Source: Comamonadaceae bacterium (GTDB lineage: Bacteria > Pseudomonadota > Gammaproteobacteria > Burkholderiales > Burkholderiaceae_C). Taken from it: 64,000 nt of DNA. Position numbers and translations under genes: made by a program. Below are positions 30,882-41,149 of the stretch, piece by piece; within the stretch, counting starts at the first letter, position 1; each line of letters begins with the position of its first letter. Under the pieces are notes generated by a model, which worked only from the letters and a program-made list of their open reading frames with translations, searched no databases and was not told where the DNA came from. The stretch lies in assembly GCA_027483665.1 (NCBI GenBank), contig JAIXUC010000021.1, positions 1-64,000 of the forward strand. Direction: 5' to 3'.

Positions 30882-31535
30882 ATGAAAACCGATTCGCAGT
30901 TGCAACAAGACGTGATGGCTGAACTCAAGTGGGAGCCCTCGGTACACGCCACACAAATTGGTGTGGAGGTGAAGAACGGCGTGGTGACGCTGGCCGGTGA
31001 GGTCGGCACTTACACCGAAAAGCTCAATGCAGAGCGGGCCGCGCAGCGCGTCTCTGGCGTCAAGGCATTGGCCATCGAGCTGAAGGTGAAGGTCTCCGGC
31101 TTTGGCAAGCGCAGCGATGCCGACATTGCCGAGTCAGCCAAGAACATCTTGAGCTGGTCGAGCTCGATTCCGCCGGATGCCATCCACGTGATGGTGGAGA
31201 ACGGCTGGCTCACGCTGTCGGGCACGGTGGAGTGGCAATACCAACGCCAAGACGCAGCCCACGCCGTGCGATACCTGCTGGGCGTGACAGGGGTCAGCAA
31301 CCAAATTGCCATCAAGCCGGCAGCTTCTGCCATGAACGTCAAGTCAGACATCGAGGCCGCATTGAAGCGCCGCGCCGTGGCCGATGCCAAGACCATCGCC
31401 GTCCATGTTCAAGGCTCAGAAGTCACCCTCACGGGCACGGTTCACAGTTGGTCTGAGCGTGACGTCGCCACCCGTTCTGCTTGGGGCAGCGCCGGTGTCG
31501 GCCAGGTCGTGGACAAGATGAGCTTGGTCTACTGA
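30882..31535 (+). CDS. Protein with three BON domains, OsmY-like
   Basis: The product has 217 residues without a signal peptide. Three BON repeats start near residues 4, 74 and 148: LQQDVMAELKWEPSV..., ESAKNILSWSSSIPP..., and IEAALKRRAVADAKT.... Each has the G-V-V/W-L-T-L-G/S-G strand pair. BON domains bind phospholipid or other ligands. The layout resembles osmotic-stress proteins. It converges on modE with two bases between the stops. Confidence 0.85.
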   Translation: MKTDSQLQQDVMAELKWEPSVHATQIGVEVKNGVVTLAGEVGTYTEKLNAERAAQRVSGVKALAIELKVKVSGFGKRSDADIAESAKNILSWSSSIPPDAIHVMVENGWLTLSGTVEWQYQRQDAAHAVRYLLGVTGVSNQIAIKPAASAMNVKSDIEAALKRRAVADAKTIAVHVQGSEVTLTGTVHSWSERDVATRSAWGSAGVGQVVDKMSLVY

Positions 31536-31537
31536 GC

Positions 31538-32395
31538 TCAGCCTTCCAAGGCAATCACCACGGCTGCGGCGTCAAAGCGCGCCACAGCCGTGTCGCCCAC
31601 GCGCAGCGCCGGGCAGTCGGGCAGGCGGCTGAACATGCCCACCCAATGGCTGCCGTCGTTCAACTGCAGGCTGGCTTCCATGAAGCTGCGCCCAGAGGCT
31701 GCGGTGCGCAGCACCACACCATGTAGGGCGTTGGACGAAGTTGCAGCCGACACGCCCTGACCCTCCGCGCTCACCTGCACAGCTGTGGCCTTGCACAGCG
31801 CCAACACCGCTTGCCCCACGCGCAAATCGAGCAGTTGTGCGCTGTCCCGCGTGATGCGCGCTTGCAGCTCTGCCCCGCCCACATCACCCGTGCTGCCCAG
31901 GTCGGTGGCCCCGCCCCTGATTCGCAGGCGCACCCGCACCGCTCCTTGGTGTGCCGATAAGCCCAACACCTCAGCGCGCAACTGGTTGCGCATGCTGGTG
32001 CGCAGGCCCAGGGCCAATGGGCTTTGCGCGCTGCTGAAGGGGCTTGACGGGCTTGAAGCGTTGGGGCGCGCCGCCAGCCGCGCGAGCACTTCTTGGCGGG
32101 CTTGCGCCATCCACTCCGCGCCTTCCAGCAAGGCTTGTCCCGCCGGGGTGACCAGCGCACCACCACCACCACTGCCGCCCACCGCGCGCTCCACCAAAGG
32201 CGTGCCCGCCAAATTGCTCAGCGTGTCGATGGCTTGCCAAGCGGCCTTGTAGCTGACGCCAGCCTCGCGCGCCGCTTGGGAAATCGAGCCACAAGCGCCG
32301 ATCAAACGCAGGATGTCCAAGCGTTTGTCGGTGCTGGCTTGCCCCAGGGCTTGGTGCCAGGTTGGCAAAGGTGAAGGCTTTGGTTTGGAAGGCAT
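31538..32395 (-). CDS. modE: Molybdate-responsive regulator ModE
   Basis: The product has 285 residues. The N-terminal winged helix contains CGSISQAAREAGVSYKAAWQ, the ModE DNA-reading segment, followed by VERAVGGSGGGG in the wing. Two Mop/TOBE-type molybdate-binding modules follow (about 130-200 and 222-283), starting with RNQLRAEVLGL and NALHGVVLRTA. With molybdate bound it typically represses modABC. It diverges from modA with 69 bp between starts. The open frame continues antisense through modA-modB but is not coding there. Confidence 0.93.
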   Translation of the reverse strand: MPSKPKPSPLPTWHQALGQASTDKRLDILRLIGACGSISQAAREAGVSYKAAWQAIDTLSNLAGTPLVERAVGGSGGGGALVTPAGQALLEGAEWMAQARQEVLARLAARPNASSPSSPFSSAQSPLALGLRTSMRNQLRAEVLGLSAHQGAVRVRLRIRGGATDLGSTGDVGGAELQARITRDSAQLLDLRVGQAVLALCKATAVQVSAEGQGVSAATSSNALHGVVLRTAASGRSFMEASLQLNDGSHWVGMFSRLPDCPALRVGDTAVARFDAAAVVIALEG

Positions 32396-32422
32396 GGAGG
32401 GCGTGGCTTGAGGGCGGCTGCC

Positions 32423-32454
32423 TATACTGACCGCTATTCCATTATTGAACAACG
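32423..32454 (+). promoter_or_regulatory. Candidate modA promoter and ModE operator
   Basis: A -10-like TATACT lies at 32423-32428. Just after it, an imperfect palindrome CGCTATTCC-ATTAT-TGAACAACG (32432-32454; 16 of 23 positions symmetric) covers the expected start point. It partly resembles the ModE half-site CGTTATAT. No good -35 box is seen. It is the only likely control site between modE and modA. Confidence 0.4.
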
Positions 32455-32464
32455 GGGTTCTGCC

Positions 32465-33238
32465 ATGAGATGGGTTTTCCGGTGCTTCAAGGTCAGGGTC
32501 GCCTCCTTGGCGCTGGTCGGCGTGTTCGCCACTACTGCGCAGGCCGCCGAGGTGCGGGTGGCTGTGGCGGCCAACTTCACGGCACCCATGCGCCAGATCG
32601 CGCAAGCCTTCGAGCGTGACACGGGCCACAAAGCCGTGCTGTCCTTTGGGGCCACGGGCGCCTTTTATGCGCAGATTCGAAATGGCGCACCTTTTGATGT
32701 GTTCTTGTCGGCAGACGACACCACGCCAGCGCGGCTGGTCAGCGAAGGCGCAGGCGTGACTGGCAACAGCTTCCCATACGCCTATGGACGGCTCATGCTG
32801 TGGAGCGCTACGCCCGGCGTGGTCGATGAGCGCGGTGACGTTCTGAAGTCGGGCAACTTCGAGCGCTTGGCCTTGGCCAACCCGCGCGTGGCCCCCTACG
32901 GTGCAGCCGCCGTGCAGACCATGGAACGCCTGGGTGTGGCCGAGGCGCTCAAAGCCCGCTGGGTGCAGGGCGAGAACATCGCCCAGGTGCACCAGTTCGT
33001 GTCCAGCGGCAACGCGGTCTTGGGCTTTGTGGCCTTGTCGCAGGTGTGGCTGGACGGCCAGCTCACCAGCGGCTCGGGTTGGCTGGTGCCTGCCAACCTG
33101 CACGAGCCCATCCGCCAAGACGCGGTCTTGCTCAAGCGCGGTCAAGGCAACCCGGCAGCGCTGGCCTTGATGCACTACCTCAAGAGCGAACCCGCTCAGC
33201 GCATCGTTCGCCAGTTTGGCTATGACCTTGGACGCTGA
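32465..33238 (+). CDS. modA: Molybdate ABC transporter, binding protein
   Basis: The product has 257 residues. A signal peptide ends ATTAQAAEV. The mature part starts [21 protein letters not shown] and contains [27 protein letters not shown], the ModA anion-binding strands and loops. It captures molybdate (or tungstate) in the periplasm. Its 3' end overlaps the modB start by 17 bases, so transporter parts are coupled. Confidence 0.94.
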   Translation: MRWVFRCFKVRVASLALVGVFATTAQAAEVRVAVAANFTAPMRQIAQAFERDTGHKAVLSFGATGAFYAQIRNGAPFDVFLSADDTTPARLVSEGAGVTGNSFPYAYGRLMLWSATPGVVDERGDVLKSGNFERLALANPRVAPYGAAAVQTMERLGVAEALKARWVQGENIAQVHQFVSSGNAVLGFVALSQVWLDGQLTSGSGWLVPANLHEPIRQDAVLLKRGQGNPAALALMHYLKSEPAQRIVRQFGYDLGR

Positions 33239-33899
33239 AGCTTGGGCTGCCATCGCGCTCACGGCGCAGTTGGCGGCCGTCAGCACAGGGGTGCTGCTCT
33301 TGCTGGCGACACCACTGGCCTGGTGGCTGGCTTGGAGCGAATCGCGTTGGCGCCCGGTGGTGATGGCGCTGGCCACCTTGCCGCTGGTCTTGCCGCCCAC
33401 GGTTCTGGGTTTCTACATCTTGGTGGGTCTGGGGCCGAACGGGCCTTTGGGCGGCTTGCTGCCAAGCTTTGGTGTGCGAACCTTGGCCTTCAGCTTTCCC
33501 GGCTTGGTGATCGGGGCCACCATCGGCTCGCTGCCTTTTGCGGTGCAGCCCATCCACAACGCGTTTGTCGCCATGGGCCGGCGGCCGCTGGAAGTGGCTG
33601 CGACCTTGCGTGCATCGCCGCTGGCTGCCTTCTTCAAAGTGGCCTTGCCGCTGGCTTGGCCCGGTTTGTTGACGGCAGCCGTCTTGAGCTTTGCGCACAC
33701 CGTGGGCGAGTTCGGCGTGGTGCTGATGATTGGCGGCAACATCCCAGGCGAGACCCGGGTGGTCTCCACGCTCTTGTTCAGCCACGTCGAAGCCATGGAC
33801 TACGCCCGCGCCCACGCGCTGGCCGCGGTGATGCTGCTGTTCTCATTTGTGGTGCTGCTGTGGCTGGCCTTGATGCAGCGGCGAGGGGGCAAGCCGTGA
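33222..33899 (+). CDS. modB: Molybdate ABC transporter, permease
   Basis: The product has 225 residues with about five spans. The inner-membrane ABC permease signature [21 protein letters not shown] (EAA loop) is intact, and [14 protein letters not shown] matches ModB. ATG 33222 is used; a TTG in frame at 33216 lies further inside modA. Its stop overlaps the modC start as GTGA. Confidence 0.93.
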   Translation: MTLDAEAWAAIALTAQLAAVSTGVLLLLATPLAWWLAWSESRWRPVVMALATLPLVLPPTVLGFYILVGLGPNGPLGGLLPSFGVRTLAFSFPGLVIGATIGSLPFAVQPIHNAFVAMGRRPLEVAATLRASPLAAFFKVALPLAWPGLLTAAVLSFAHTVGEFGVVLMIGGNIPGETRVVSTLLFSHVEAMDYARAHALAAVMLLFSFVVLLWLALMQRRGGKP

Positions 33900-35062
33900 G
33901 CAGCGCGCTGCAAGAAGGAGAAGGCCGGGTTCGCCTGCGCTTAGACCGCGGAGCGCCGCACCAGCCCTCTGCGTTTTCACTGGATGTCGATTTCGCGCTG
34001 CCCACACGCGGTGTCACTGCCTTGTTCGGCCCCTCAGGCTCTGGCAAGACCAGCGTGCTGCGCGCCGTGGCAGGCTTGGAGCGCAGCGCGCGCGGGCTGG
34101 TGGATGTGGGCGGCCCCTGTTGGCAGGACGACGCGCGTGGCTGGTTCCTGCCCACCTGGAAGCGGCCCATCGGCTATGTGTTCCAAGAGGCCAGCTTGTT
34201 CGAACACTTGGACGTGTCGGGCAATCTGCGCTTTGGCCTGCCCAAAAGCAGCGCCAGCAGCCAAGGCCGCGAACAAGCGCGCCAGGCTCAAGCGGCGCTG
34301 GACGCTGCTGTCGATCTGCTGGGCATCGGCGGCTTGATGGCGCGCCGCAGCCAAGACTTGTCGGGCGGCGAGCGCCAGCGCGTGGCCATCGCACGCGCCT
34401 TGGCCAGCCAACCCCAATTGCTCTTGCTCGACGAGCCCATGGCTTCGCTGGACGCAGCCCGCAAGCAAGAGATCCTGCCTTGGCTGGAGCGCCTGCGTGA
34501 CGAGCTGTCCATCCCCATGCTGTACGTCTCGCACTCAGTGCAGGAAGTGGCGCGGCTGGCCAGCCATCTGGTGGTGTTGGCCCAAGGCCGGGTGCAAAGC
34601 GCAGGGCCTATCGATGCGGTGTTGGCCGAGCTCGATGCGTCCGCGACCTTGGCCTCCCACTGGGGCGAAGAGGCCGGTGTTTGGCTCAGCGCGCAGGTGG
34701 GTGCGCTCGACGCGCAGCACCACTTGGCGCTTTTGCAAATCGGGGTTGTGCAAGAGGGTGGTGTGCAACTGTGGCTGGCCCATGAGGGCTTGCGCCTAGG
34801 CCAAGCGGTGCGCTTGCGCTTGGCGGCCCGCGATGTGAGCTTGAGCCTGCAAGAGCCGCAGGCCAGCAGCATCCAAAACCACTGGCCGGCACGGGTCGAG
34901 CGCATCGAGCCCGAAGCGCACCCGGCGCAGTGCCGTGTGCACCTGCGCTGCGCCGGCACGCGCATCCAGGCGCGCGTCACGCAGCGCGCTGTCCAAGCCT
35001 TGGGTTTGCACGTGGGCCAATCGGTGTGGGCACAGGTCAAGACGGCTGCGCTGGCGCGTTGA
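33896..35062 (+). CDS. modC: Molybdate ABC transporter, ATPase
   Basis: The product has 388 residues, starting at GTG 33896 that overlaps the modB stop. Walker A is GPSGSGKTS, the signature is [15 protein letters not shown] and Walker B is [12 protein letters not shown]. The C-terminal part holds a TOBE/Mop molybdate-binding domain ending [17 protein letters not shown]. It powers molybdate import. A hairpin (GAAGGCC with GGCCTTC, 35061-35084) spans the stop but lacks a T-run. The Mo-hydroxylase operon starts 185 bp later. Confidence 0.94.
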   Translation: MSSALQEGEGRVRLRLDRGAPHQPSAFSLDVDFALPTRGVTALFGPSGSGKTSVLRAVAGLERSARGLVDVGGPCWQDDARGWFLPTWKRPIGYVFQEASLFEHLDVSGNLRFGLPKSSASSQGREQARQAQAALDAAVDLLGIGGLMARRSQDLSGGERQRVAIARALASQPQLLLLDEPMASLDAARKQEILPWLERLRDELSIPMLYVSHSVQEVARLASHLVVLAQGRVQSAGPIDAVLAELDASATLASHWGEEAGVWLSAQVGALDAQHHLALLQIGVVQEGGVQLWLAHEGLRLGQAVRLRLAARDVSLSLQEPQASSIQNHWPARVERIEPEAHPAQCRVHLRCAGTRIQARVTQRAVQALGLHVGQSVWAQVKTAALAR

Positions 35063-35167
35063 AGGCCAGTGCTGTTGGGCCTTCCCTTTGTCATGGTCAT
35101 GTCATGCGGGGGTTTCAGGGACTTGGCTGGGGTTTGCTGGGGCTTTTCTTTTGCATTTCATGGAACA

Positions 35168-35189
35168 GTTTTCGGGTTAACCCGAAAAC
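35168..35189. promoter_or_regulatory. Perfect 22-bp palindrome upstream of coxS
   Basis: GTTTTCGGGTT is followed directly by its exact complement AACCCGAAAAC with no spacer. It lies 58 bp before the coxS ATG in the 185-bp gap after modC. No T-run follows, so it is not a usual terminator. A dimeric repressor or activator site for the Mo-hydroxylase operon is the likeliest reading. No regulator gene is next to the operon. Confidence 0.65.
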
Positions 35190-35247
35190 CTGAGCAGGCC
35201 CTTCGGCCTCTACCATGCTTCGAAACCCAGACCCAAGGAGACGCAGC

Positions 35248-35715
<468 letters not shown>

Positions 35716-35726
35716 AGGAGTACGCC

Positions 35727-38120
35727 ATGGGAGCCCCAGACTTTGCCAAGTTGCCCCACATCGGGGAGTCGGTTCGCCGCAAGGAAGACTTGCGCTTTCT
35801 CACGGGTGTTGGCCAGTACACCGACGACATCGTGCTGCCCGGCATGTGCCACACGGTGTTCGTGCGCTCGCCCCATGCCCACGCGGTGCTGCGCAGCATC
35901 GACAAAACCGCAGCGCTCGCAGCCCCGGGTGTGATCGCCGTTTTCGACGGCCAAGACGTGGCCGCCGACAAGGTCAACGGCTTGCCCTGCGGCTGGCTCA
36001 TCACCAGCACCGACGGCACGCCCATGAAAGAGCCGCCGCACCCCATCTTGGCGCAAGGCAAGGTGCGCTACGTGGGCGACCACGTGGCCATGGTGGTGGC
36101 AGAAACCCTGCAACAAGCCAAAGACGCAGCCGAGCTGGTGGCCGTGGACTACGAGGTACTCGACGCCGTCGTGCACCTGGCCGATGTGCGCGGCGGCAAG
36201 GCCGCTGCACTGCACGAAGCCGCGCCCGACAACCATTGCTACAAGTGGGCCATTGGCGACAAGGCTGGCGTGGACGCGGCTTTTGCGCAGGCGGCCCACA
36301 TCACCCGCCTCGACCTGGAAAACAACCGGCTCGTGCCCAACGCCATGGAGCCCCGTGCGGCCATCGGTTGCTACAACCGTGCCAGCGAAGAGTTCACGCT
36401 GTACGTGTCCAACCAAAACCCGCACGTGGAGCGATTGCTGCTCACGGCCTTCGTGATGGGCCTGCCAGAGCACAAAGTGCGCGTGATCGCGCCCGACGTA
36501 GGCGGCGGCTTCGGCTCCAAGATCTACCTCTACGCCGAAGACGTGTGCGTCACCTGGGCGGCGCGCAAGCTCAACCGCTCCATCAAGTGGGCCGCCGACC
36601 GCTCCGAGGCCTTCCTGAGCGACGCCCACGGCCGCGACCATTTGTCGCACGCCGAGCTGGCCTTGGACAAAGACGGCAAGTTCCTCGCGCTGCGCGTGCA
36701 CACCGACGCCAACATGGGCGCTTACCTGTCCACCTTCGCGAGCTGCATCCCCACCATCCTCTACGCCACGCTCTTGGCCGGGCAATACACCACGCCGCAG
36801 GTGTACTGCGAGGTCGATGCCTGGTTCACCAACACCGCGCCGGTGGACGCCTACCGGGGTGCTGGTCGGCCAGAAGCCACTTACTTGTTGGAGCGCATCG
36901 TCACGCGCGCGGCCTGGGAACTGGGCTTGCCGCAAGATGAATTGCGCAGGCGCAACTTCATCACGCAGTTCCCGCACCAAACGCCGGTGGCCTTGCAGTA
37001 CGACAGCGGCGACTACCCGGCTTGCTTGCGCCAAGCCAACGAGCTGGGCGACGTGGCGGGCTTTGCTGCTCGCCGGGCCGAGTCTGAGAAAAAGGGTTTG
37101 CTGCGCGGCATGGGCTACAGCAGCTACATCGAGGCTTGCGGCTTGGCACCCAGCAACATCGCCGGTGCCCTCGGTGCCCGCGCGGGCTTGTTCGAGTGCG
37201 GCGAAGTGCGCGTACACCCTACCGGCAGCGTGACGGTGTTCACCGGTTCCCACAGCCACGGCCAAGGCCACGAAACCACATTCGCGCAAGTGGTGGCTGC
37301 GCGCCTAGGCATTCCGGTGGAGAACGTGGACATCGTGCACGGCGACACCGGCCGCGTGCCCTTTGGCATGGGCACCTACGGCTCGCGCTCGCTCTCGGTT
37401 GGTGGCTCGGCCATCATGCGCGCGCTCGACAAAATCGAGGCCAAGGCCAAGAAGATCGCAGCCCATTTGCTGGAAGCCAGCGACACCGACATCGACTTCA
37501 GCAACGGCGAGTTTTCTGTGCGCGGCACCGACAAGAAGATCGCCTTTGCCAATGTGGCGCTTACGGCGTACGTGCCGCACAACTACCCGCTCGACAAGTT
37601 GGAGCCGGGCCTGAACGAAACCGCGTTCTACGACCCGACCAACTTCACCTTCCCCTCGGGCACCTACATCTGTGAGGTCGAGGTGGACCGGGCGACGGGC
37701 GTAGTGCGGGTCGACCGTTTCACCGCGGTCGATGACTTCGGCGTCATCATCAACCCCATGATCGTCGAGGGGCAGGTGCACGGCGGTCTGGCCCAAGGCA
37801 TCGGGCAAGCGCTGATGGAGCTGTGCGTGTACGACCGCGAAAGCGGCCAGTTGGTCACAGGCTCTTTCATGGACTACGCTATGCCCCGCGCCGATGATTT
37901 CCCCGAGTTCCGCATCGGCCACGTCTGCACGCCTTGCACCACCAACCCGCTGGGCAGCAAGGGCTGCGGCGAAGCGGGCGCCATTGGCTCGCCGCCGGCG
38001 GTCATCAACGCGGTGCTCGACGCGCTGCGCCCGCTGGGCGTGAAAGACTTGGACATGCCGGCATCGCCCCGCCGTGTTTGGGAAGCCATTCAATCGGCCC
38101 CATCTGTGGCCAAAGCCTGA
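35727..38120 (+). CDS. coxL: Molybdenum hydroxylase large subunit, form II CoxL-like
   Basis: The product has 797 residues. The Mo-pterin domains show [18 protein letters not shown] and [18 protein letters not shown], and [17 protein letters not shown] carries the catalytic glutamate. The active-site loop is AYRGAGR (residues 375-381), the form II signature; true aerobic CO dehydrogenases have AYXCSFR with the Cu-binding cysteine. CO oxidation is therefore doubtful, and the substrate may be another aldehyde, heterocycle or acid. ATG 35727 has a GGAG site. It is followed 13 bp later by coxM (S-L-M order, typical of form II). Confidence 0.92.
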   Translation: MGAPDFAKLPHIGESVRRKEDLRFLTGVGQYTDDIVLPGMCHTVFVRSPHAHAVLRSIDKTAALAAPGVIAVFDGQDVAADKVNGLPCGWLITSTDGTPMKEPPHPILAQGKVRYVGDHVAMVVAETLQQAKDAAELVAVDYEVLDAVVHLADVRGGKAAALHEAAPDNHCYKWAIGDKAGVDAAFAQAAHITRLDLENNRLVPNAMEPRAAIGCYNRASEEFTLYVSNQNPHVERLLLTAFVMGLPEHKVRVIAPDVGGGFGSKIYLYAEDVCVTWAARKLNRSIKWAADRSEAFLSDAHGRDHLSHAELALDKDGKFLALRVHTDANMGAYLSTFASCIPTILYATLLAGQYTTPQVYCEVDAWFTNTAPVDAYRGAGRPEATYLLERIVTRAAWELGLPQDELRRRNFITQFPHQTPVALQYDSGDYPACLRQANELGDVAGFAARRAESEKKGLLRGMGYSSYIEACGLAPSNIAGALGARAGLFECGEVRVHPTGSVTVFTGSHSHGQGHETTFAQVVAARLGIPVENVDIVHGDTGRVPFGMGTYGSRSLSVGGSAIMRALDKIEAKAKKIAAHLLEASDTDIDFSNGEFSVRGTDKKIAFANVALTAYVPHNYPLDKLEPGLNETAFYDPTNFTFPSGTYICEVEVDRATGVVRVDRFTAVDDFGVIINPMIVEGQVHGGLAQGIGQALMELCVYDRESGQLVTGSFMDYAMPRADDFPEFRIGHVCTPCTTNPLGSKGCGEAGAIGSPPAVINAVLDALRPLGVKDLDMPASPRRVWEAIQSAPSVAKA

Positions 38121-38133
38121 GCAGGAGCACCCC

Positions 38134-38937
38134 ATGTACAGCTTTGCACTGGAATGCCCGACCACCCTGGCCGAGGCCTTGAAGCAAACCGCATCCGGTG
38201 GCCAAGTGCTGGCCGGCGGCCAAACCCTGATTGCCGCGCTCAACCAGCGCCTGGCGCAGCCCGAGACCTTGGTGAACCTGTCTCAGGTTTCTGAGTTGCG
38301 CGGCGTGCGCGTAGAAGGCACCGAATTGGTTATTGGCGCGATGACGCGCCATGCCGAGGTGGCGGCCCATGCCGAGGTGCGCCGCCTGCTGCCAGCCTTG
38401 GCTCATTTGGCTGACGGCATTGGCGACAAGCAGGTTCGGGCCATGGGCACGCTGGGTGGGTCGGTCGCCAACAACGACCCGGCCGCCTGCTACCCCAGCG
38501 CGCTCTTGGCCTTGGGCGCCACGGTGGTGACCGACCGCCGCCGCATCGCAGCCGATGACTTCTTCCAAGGCCTCTACGCCACCGCCTTGCAGCCCGGTGA
38601 GCTGGTGACGGCGGTGCGCTTCCCACAAGTGCAGCGCGCGGCTTACGCCAAGTTCCGCCAACCGGCCTCGCGCTTTGCCTTGGTGGGTGTGTTCGTGGCG
38701 CAAACGGCTGCTGGCGTGCGCGTGGCCATCACCGGTGCAGGTAACGGCGTGTTTCGCCACGCGGGCCTGGAGGCCGCGCTCACGCGCAGCTTCATGCCTG
38801 AGGCGGTGGATGGCGTGGCCATTGACGCCAGCACGCTGAATGCGGACTTGCACGCATCAGCCGCCTACCGCGCTCAGCTCATCCGCGTGCAAACCCGCCG
38901 GGCTGTGCAACACGCTGCAAAGCAGGCCAAGGGATGA
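38134..38937 (+). CDS. coxM: Molybdenum hydroxylase FAD-binding subunit
   Basis: The product has 267 residues. It carries the FAD-binding motifs GGQVLAGGQTLIAALNQRLA and a second block DKQVRAMGTLGGSVANNDPAACYPS. It accepts electrons from the [2Fe-2S] subunit. ATG 38134 follows an AGGAG site. Its stop overlaps the coxD start as ATGA. Confidence 0.93.
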   Translation: MYSFALECPTTLAEALKQTASGGQVLAGGQTLIAALNQRLAQPETLVNLSQVSELRGVRVEGTELVIGAMTRHAEVAAHAEVRRLLPALAHLADGIGDKQVRAMGTLGGSVANNDPAACYPSALLALGATVVTDRRRIAADDFFQGLYATALQPGELVTAVRFPQVQRAAYAKFRQPASRFALVGVFVAQTAAGVRVAITGAGNGVFRHAGLEAALTRSFMPEAVDGVAIDASTLNADLHASAAYRAQLIRVQTRRAVQHAAKQAKG

Positions 38938-39836
38938 ACGAGGCGCAGGCTTTTGCCAGCGCCGACAGCTTGCACCAAGCCCTTCTGGGCGTGGGCTACC
39001 ACGCAGAACGCTCCTTGGTGACGGCGCTGTTTCTGGCGCAGCGCCTGCAGCGTCCGCTGTTGCTCGAGGGCGAGCCCGGTGTCGGCAAGACCGAGTTGGC
39101 CAAGGCGCTGGCACTGCTCACGCAGCGCCCGCTCATTCGCTTGCAGTGCTACGACGGCTTGGAGCAGCGCGAAGCCCTGTACGAGTGGAACCACGCCGCG
39201 CAGTTGCTGCACATGCGCGCCTTGCAAGACCGCGCCGTGCCAGAAGACATCGAGCGCGAGGCTTGGCAACCGCGCTTTCTGATTCGCCGCCCACTCTTGC
39301 AGGCCTTGCAAACGCCAGCGCCTGGCGCGGTGCTGCTGATCGACGAGATCGACCGCGCCGACGAGCCCTTCGAGGCTTTTCTGCTGGAGTTTTTGGGCGA
39401 GTACCAGGTGAGCATTCCCGAGTTGGGCACCCAGCGCGCGCTGGCTCAGCCGCTGACCTTGCTCACCAGCAACCGCACGCGCGACTTGAACGACGCAGTC
39501 AAACGCCGCTGTCTGTACCACTGGCTGGACTACCCCTCGCGTGAGCGCGAGCTGGCCATCGTGCGCTCGCAAGTACCGCAAGCCAGCACCGCACTCAGCG
39601 CCCAAGTGGCAACTTTTGTGGCCCGGCTGCGCCAGCCGCCCATGGCCGCTGCATTTCAACGAAGCCCCGGCGTGGCCGAGAGCGTCGAGTGGGCGCGTGC
39701 CTTGGTGGCACTGGACACCTTGCAACTCGACCCCGAGGTGGTGCGCGACACCGCGGGCGTGCTGTTCAAGCAGCGTGAAGACCTGGCTGCGCTAGAGCCC
39801 CTCATCGAGGGCTTGCTGCAACCCGAGGCGGCCTGA
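38934..39836 (+). CDS. coxD: MoxR-like AAA+ ATPase, CoxD-like
   Basis: The product has 300 residues. Walker A is GEPGVGKTE (about 46-54), Walker B VLLIDEIDRAD, and the sensor region LLTSNRTRDLNDAVKRRCLYHW is MoxR-like. In the CO dehydrogenase system CoxD is needed to mature the Mo-S-Cu site. It works with the VWA protein encoded next. It overlaps coxM by ATGA. Confidence 0.92.
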   Translation: MNEAQAFASADSLHQALLGVGYHAERSLVTALFLAQRLQRPLLLEGEPGVGKTELAKALALLTQRPLIRLQCYDGLEQREALYEWNHAAQLLHMRALQDRAVPEDIEREAWQPRFLIRRPLLQALQTPAPGAVLLIDEIDRADEPFEAFLLEFLGEYQVSIPELGTQRALAQPLTLLTSNRTRDLNDAVKRRCLYHWLDYPSRERELAIVRSQVPQASTALSAQVATFVARLRQPPMAAAFQRSPGVAESVEWARALVALDTLQLDPEVVRDTAGVLFKQREDLAALEPLIEGLLQPEAA

Positions 39837-39856
39837 GACGCCCAGGCAGTCGCGCC

Positions 39857-41149
39857 ATGTCCTTGGGTGATGCCCGCAGCGGCAAGCTGATCGACAACCT
39901 CACCGCCTTGGGCCGTGCTTTGCGCCGAGCCGGGCTGCCCGTGGACAGCGCGCGCATGGCGCTGGCGGTACAGGCCTTGTTGCACACCGGGCTGGATTCC
40001 CGCCGCGAAGTCCACGACGCCTTGCTCGCCACCCTGGTCAGCACCGAGGCCGACCGGGCGGTGTTCACCGAGTTGTTCAACGCCATCTTCCGCGACCCCC
40101 AAGTGGCGCAGTTGCTGTTGTCGCAAATGCTGCCCAAGGCCGAGGCTGCCGCCAACGCCCCGGCGCGCAGCCCACGCGCGCAAGAGGCCTTGGCCAAGCC
40201 ACCAAGCCCGCATGCCCAAGGCAACAGCCGCACCGAGCCGGAAGAACTCCGCTTGGACGCGGCCATGACGGCCAGCGAACGCGTTCGCCTGCGGCAAGCA
40301 GATTTCCAAAGCCTCAGCGCCAGCGAGTACCGACTCATGCAACAACTGGTGCAGCGCCTGTCGCTCGACATGCCACAGGTGCCAAGCCGTCGTTTGCGCC
40401 CTGGCTCGCGTGGCCACCGTCTCGACTGGGCGCGCGCCATGCAAGACACGCTGCGCCTCGATGGCGAGTGGGTAGCGCTTGGGCATTTGCAGCGCCAGCC
40501 GCAGCCTTTACCGCTGCTGATCTTGGTGGATGTGTCGGGCTCGATGGAGCGATACGCCCGCTTGTTGCTGGCCTTTTTGCACGCCAGCACCCGGCACCTG
40601 CGGCGCACGGCTTTTGCTTTCGGCACCGTGCTGACCGACCTGCAGCCCGCCTTTCGCCTGCGCGACAGCGACGCCATGCTGGCTGCCACCAACCGCTTGG
40701 TGCACGACTTTGCCGGTGGTACACGCCTGGGTGCGTCGCTCGCCACGCTGCGCCAGCAGCACGCACGCGAGCTGGTGGGCCGACGCACCGTGGTGCTGCT
40801 CATCAGCGACGGCTTGGACACAGGCGACCTCACCGAGCTCGAGGCCGAGTTGTCTTGGCTAGGGCGCCACACGCGCAGTCTGTGGTGGCTCAACCCGCTG
40901 TTGCGCTTTGACGGCTACGCGCCATTGGCCGGAGGCGCGCAGGTGTTGCAGCGCCACGCCCAGGCGATGCTGGCGGTACATAACCTGAGCCGCCTAGAGG
41001 AGTTGGCGCACAGTCTGGGTCAAATCGTGCGCCAAGCTCAGCAGCGCCCCCCTCACCCTACAACCCGATATCACCCGGAGCCAGCACCATGGACATGCAA
41101 GGAAGCCGCACACTGCCCGCCACCCAAGAGCAAACCTGGGCCGCTCTGA
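39857..41149 (+). CDS. coxE: VWA-domain protein, CoxE-like
   Basis: The product has 430 residues. An N-terminal helical part is followed by a von Willebrand A domain whose MIDAS is DVSGSM (about 225-230) with a further DGLDTGDLTE. It pairs with CoxD for metal-centre maturation. The last part of the gene runs 61 bp into coxG in another frame, giving a Pro-rich tail (PPHPTTRYHPEPAPWTC) that is not conserved-looking. A recent loss of an earlier stop is possible. Confidence 0.9.
   Translation: MSLGDARSGKLIDNLTALGRALRRAGLPVDSARMALAVQALLHTGLDSRREVHDALLATLVSTEADRAVFTELFNAIFRDPQVAQLLLSQMLPKAEAAANAPARSPRAQEALAKPPSPHAQGNSRTEPEELRLDAAMTASERVRLRQADFQSLSASEYRLMQQLVQRLSLDMPQVPSRRLRPGSRGHRLDWARAMQDTLRLDGEWVALGHLQRQPQPLPLLILVDVSGSMERYARLLLAFLHASTRHLRRTAFAFGTVLTDLQPAFRLRDSDAMLAATNRLVHDFAGGTRLGASLATLRQQHARELVGRRTVVLLISDGLDTGDLTELEAELSWLGRHTRSLWWLNPLLRFDGYAPLAGGAQVLQRHAQAMLAVHNLSRLEELAHSLGQIVRQAQQRPPHPTTRYHPEPAPWTCKEAAHCPPPKSKPGPL

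Noticed and set aside
32396-33400. Long minus-strand open frame extending modE upstream to 620 codons
   Set aside because: It lies antisense to modA and modB. Its sequence beyond the ModE N-terminus matches no family and simply reflects lack of stops opposite GC-rich coding DNA.
35727-38120. Calling CoxL a true aerobic CO dehydrogenase
   Set aside because: The active-site loop is AYRGAGR (form II), lacking the cysteine that binds copper in form I enzymes.
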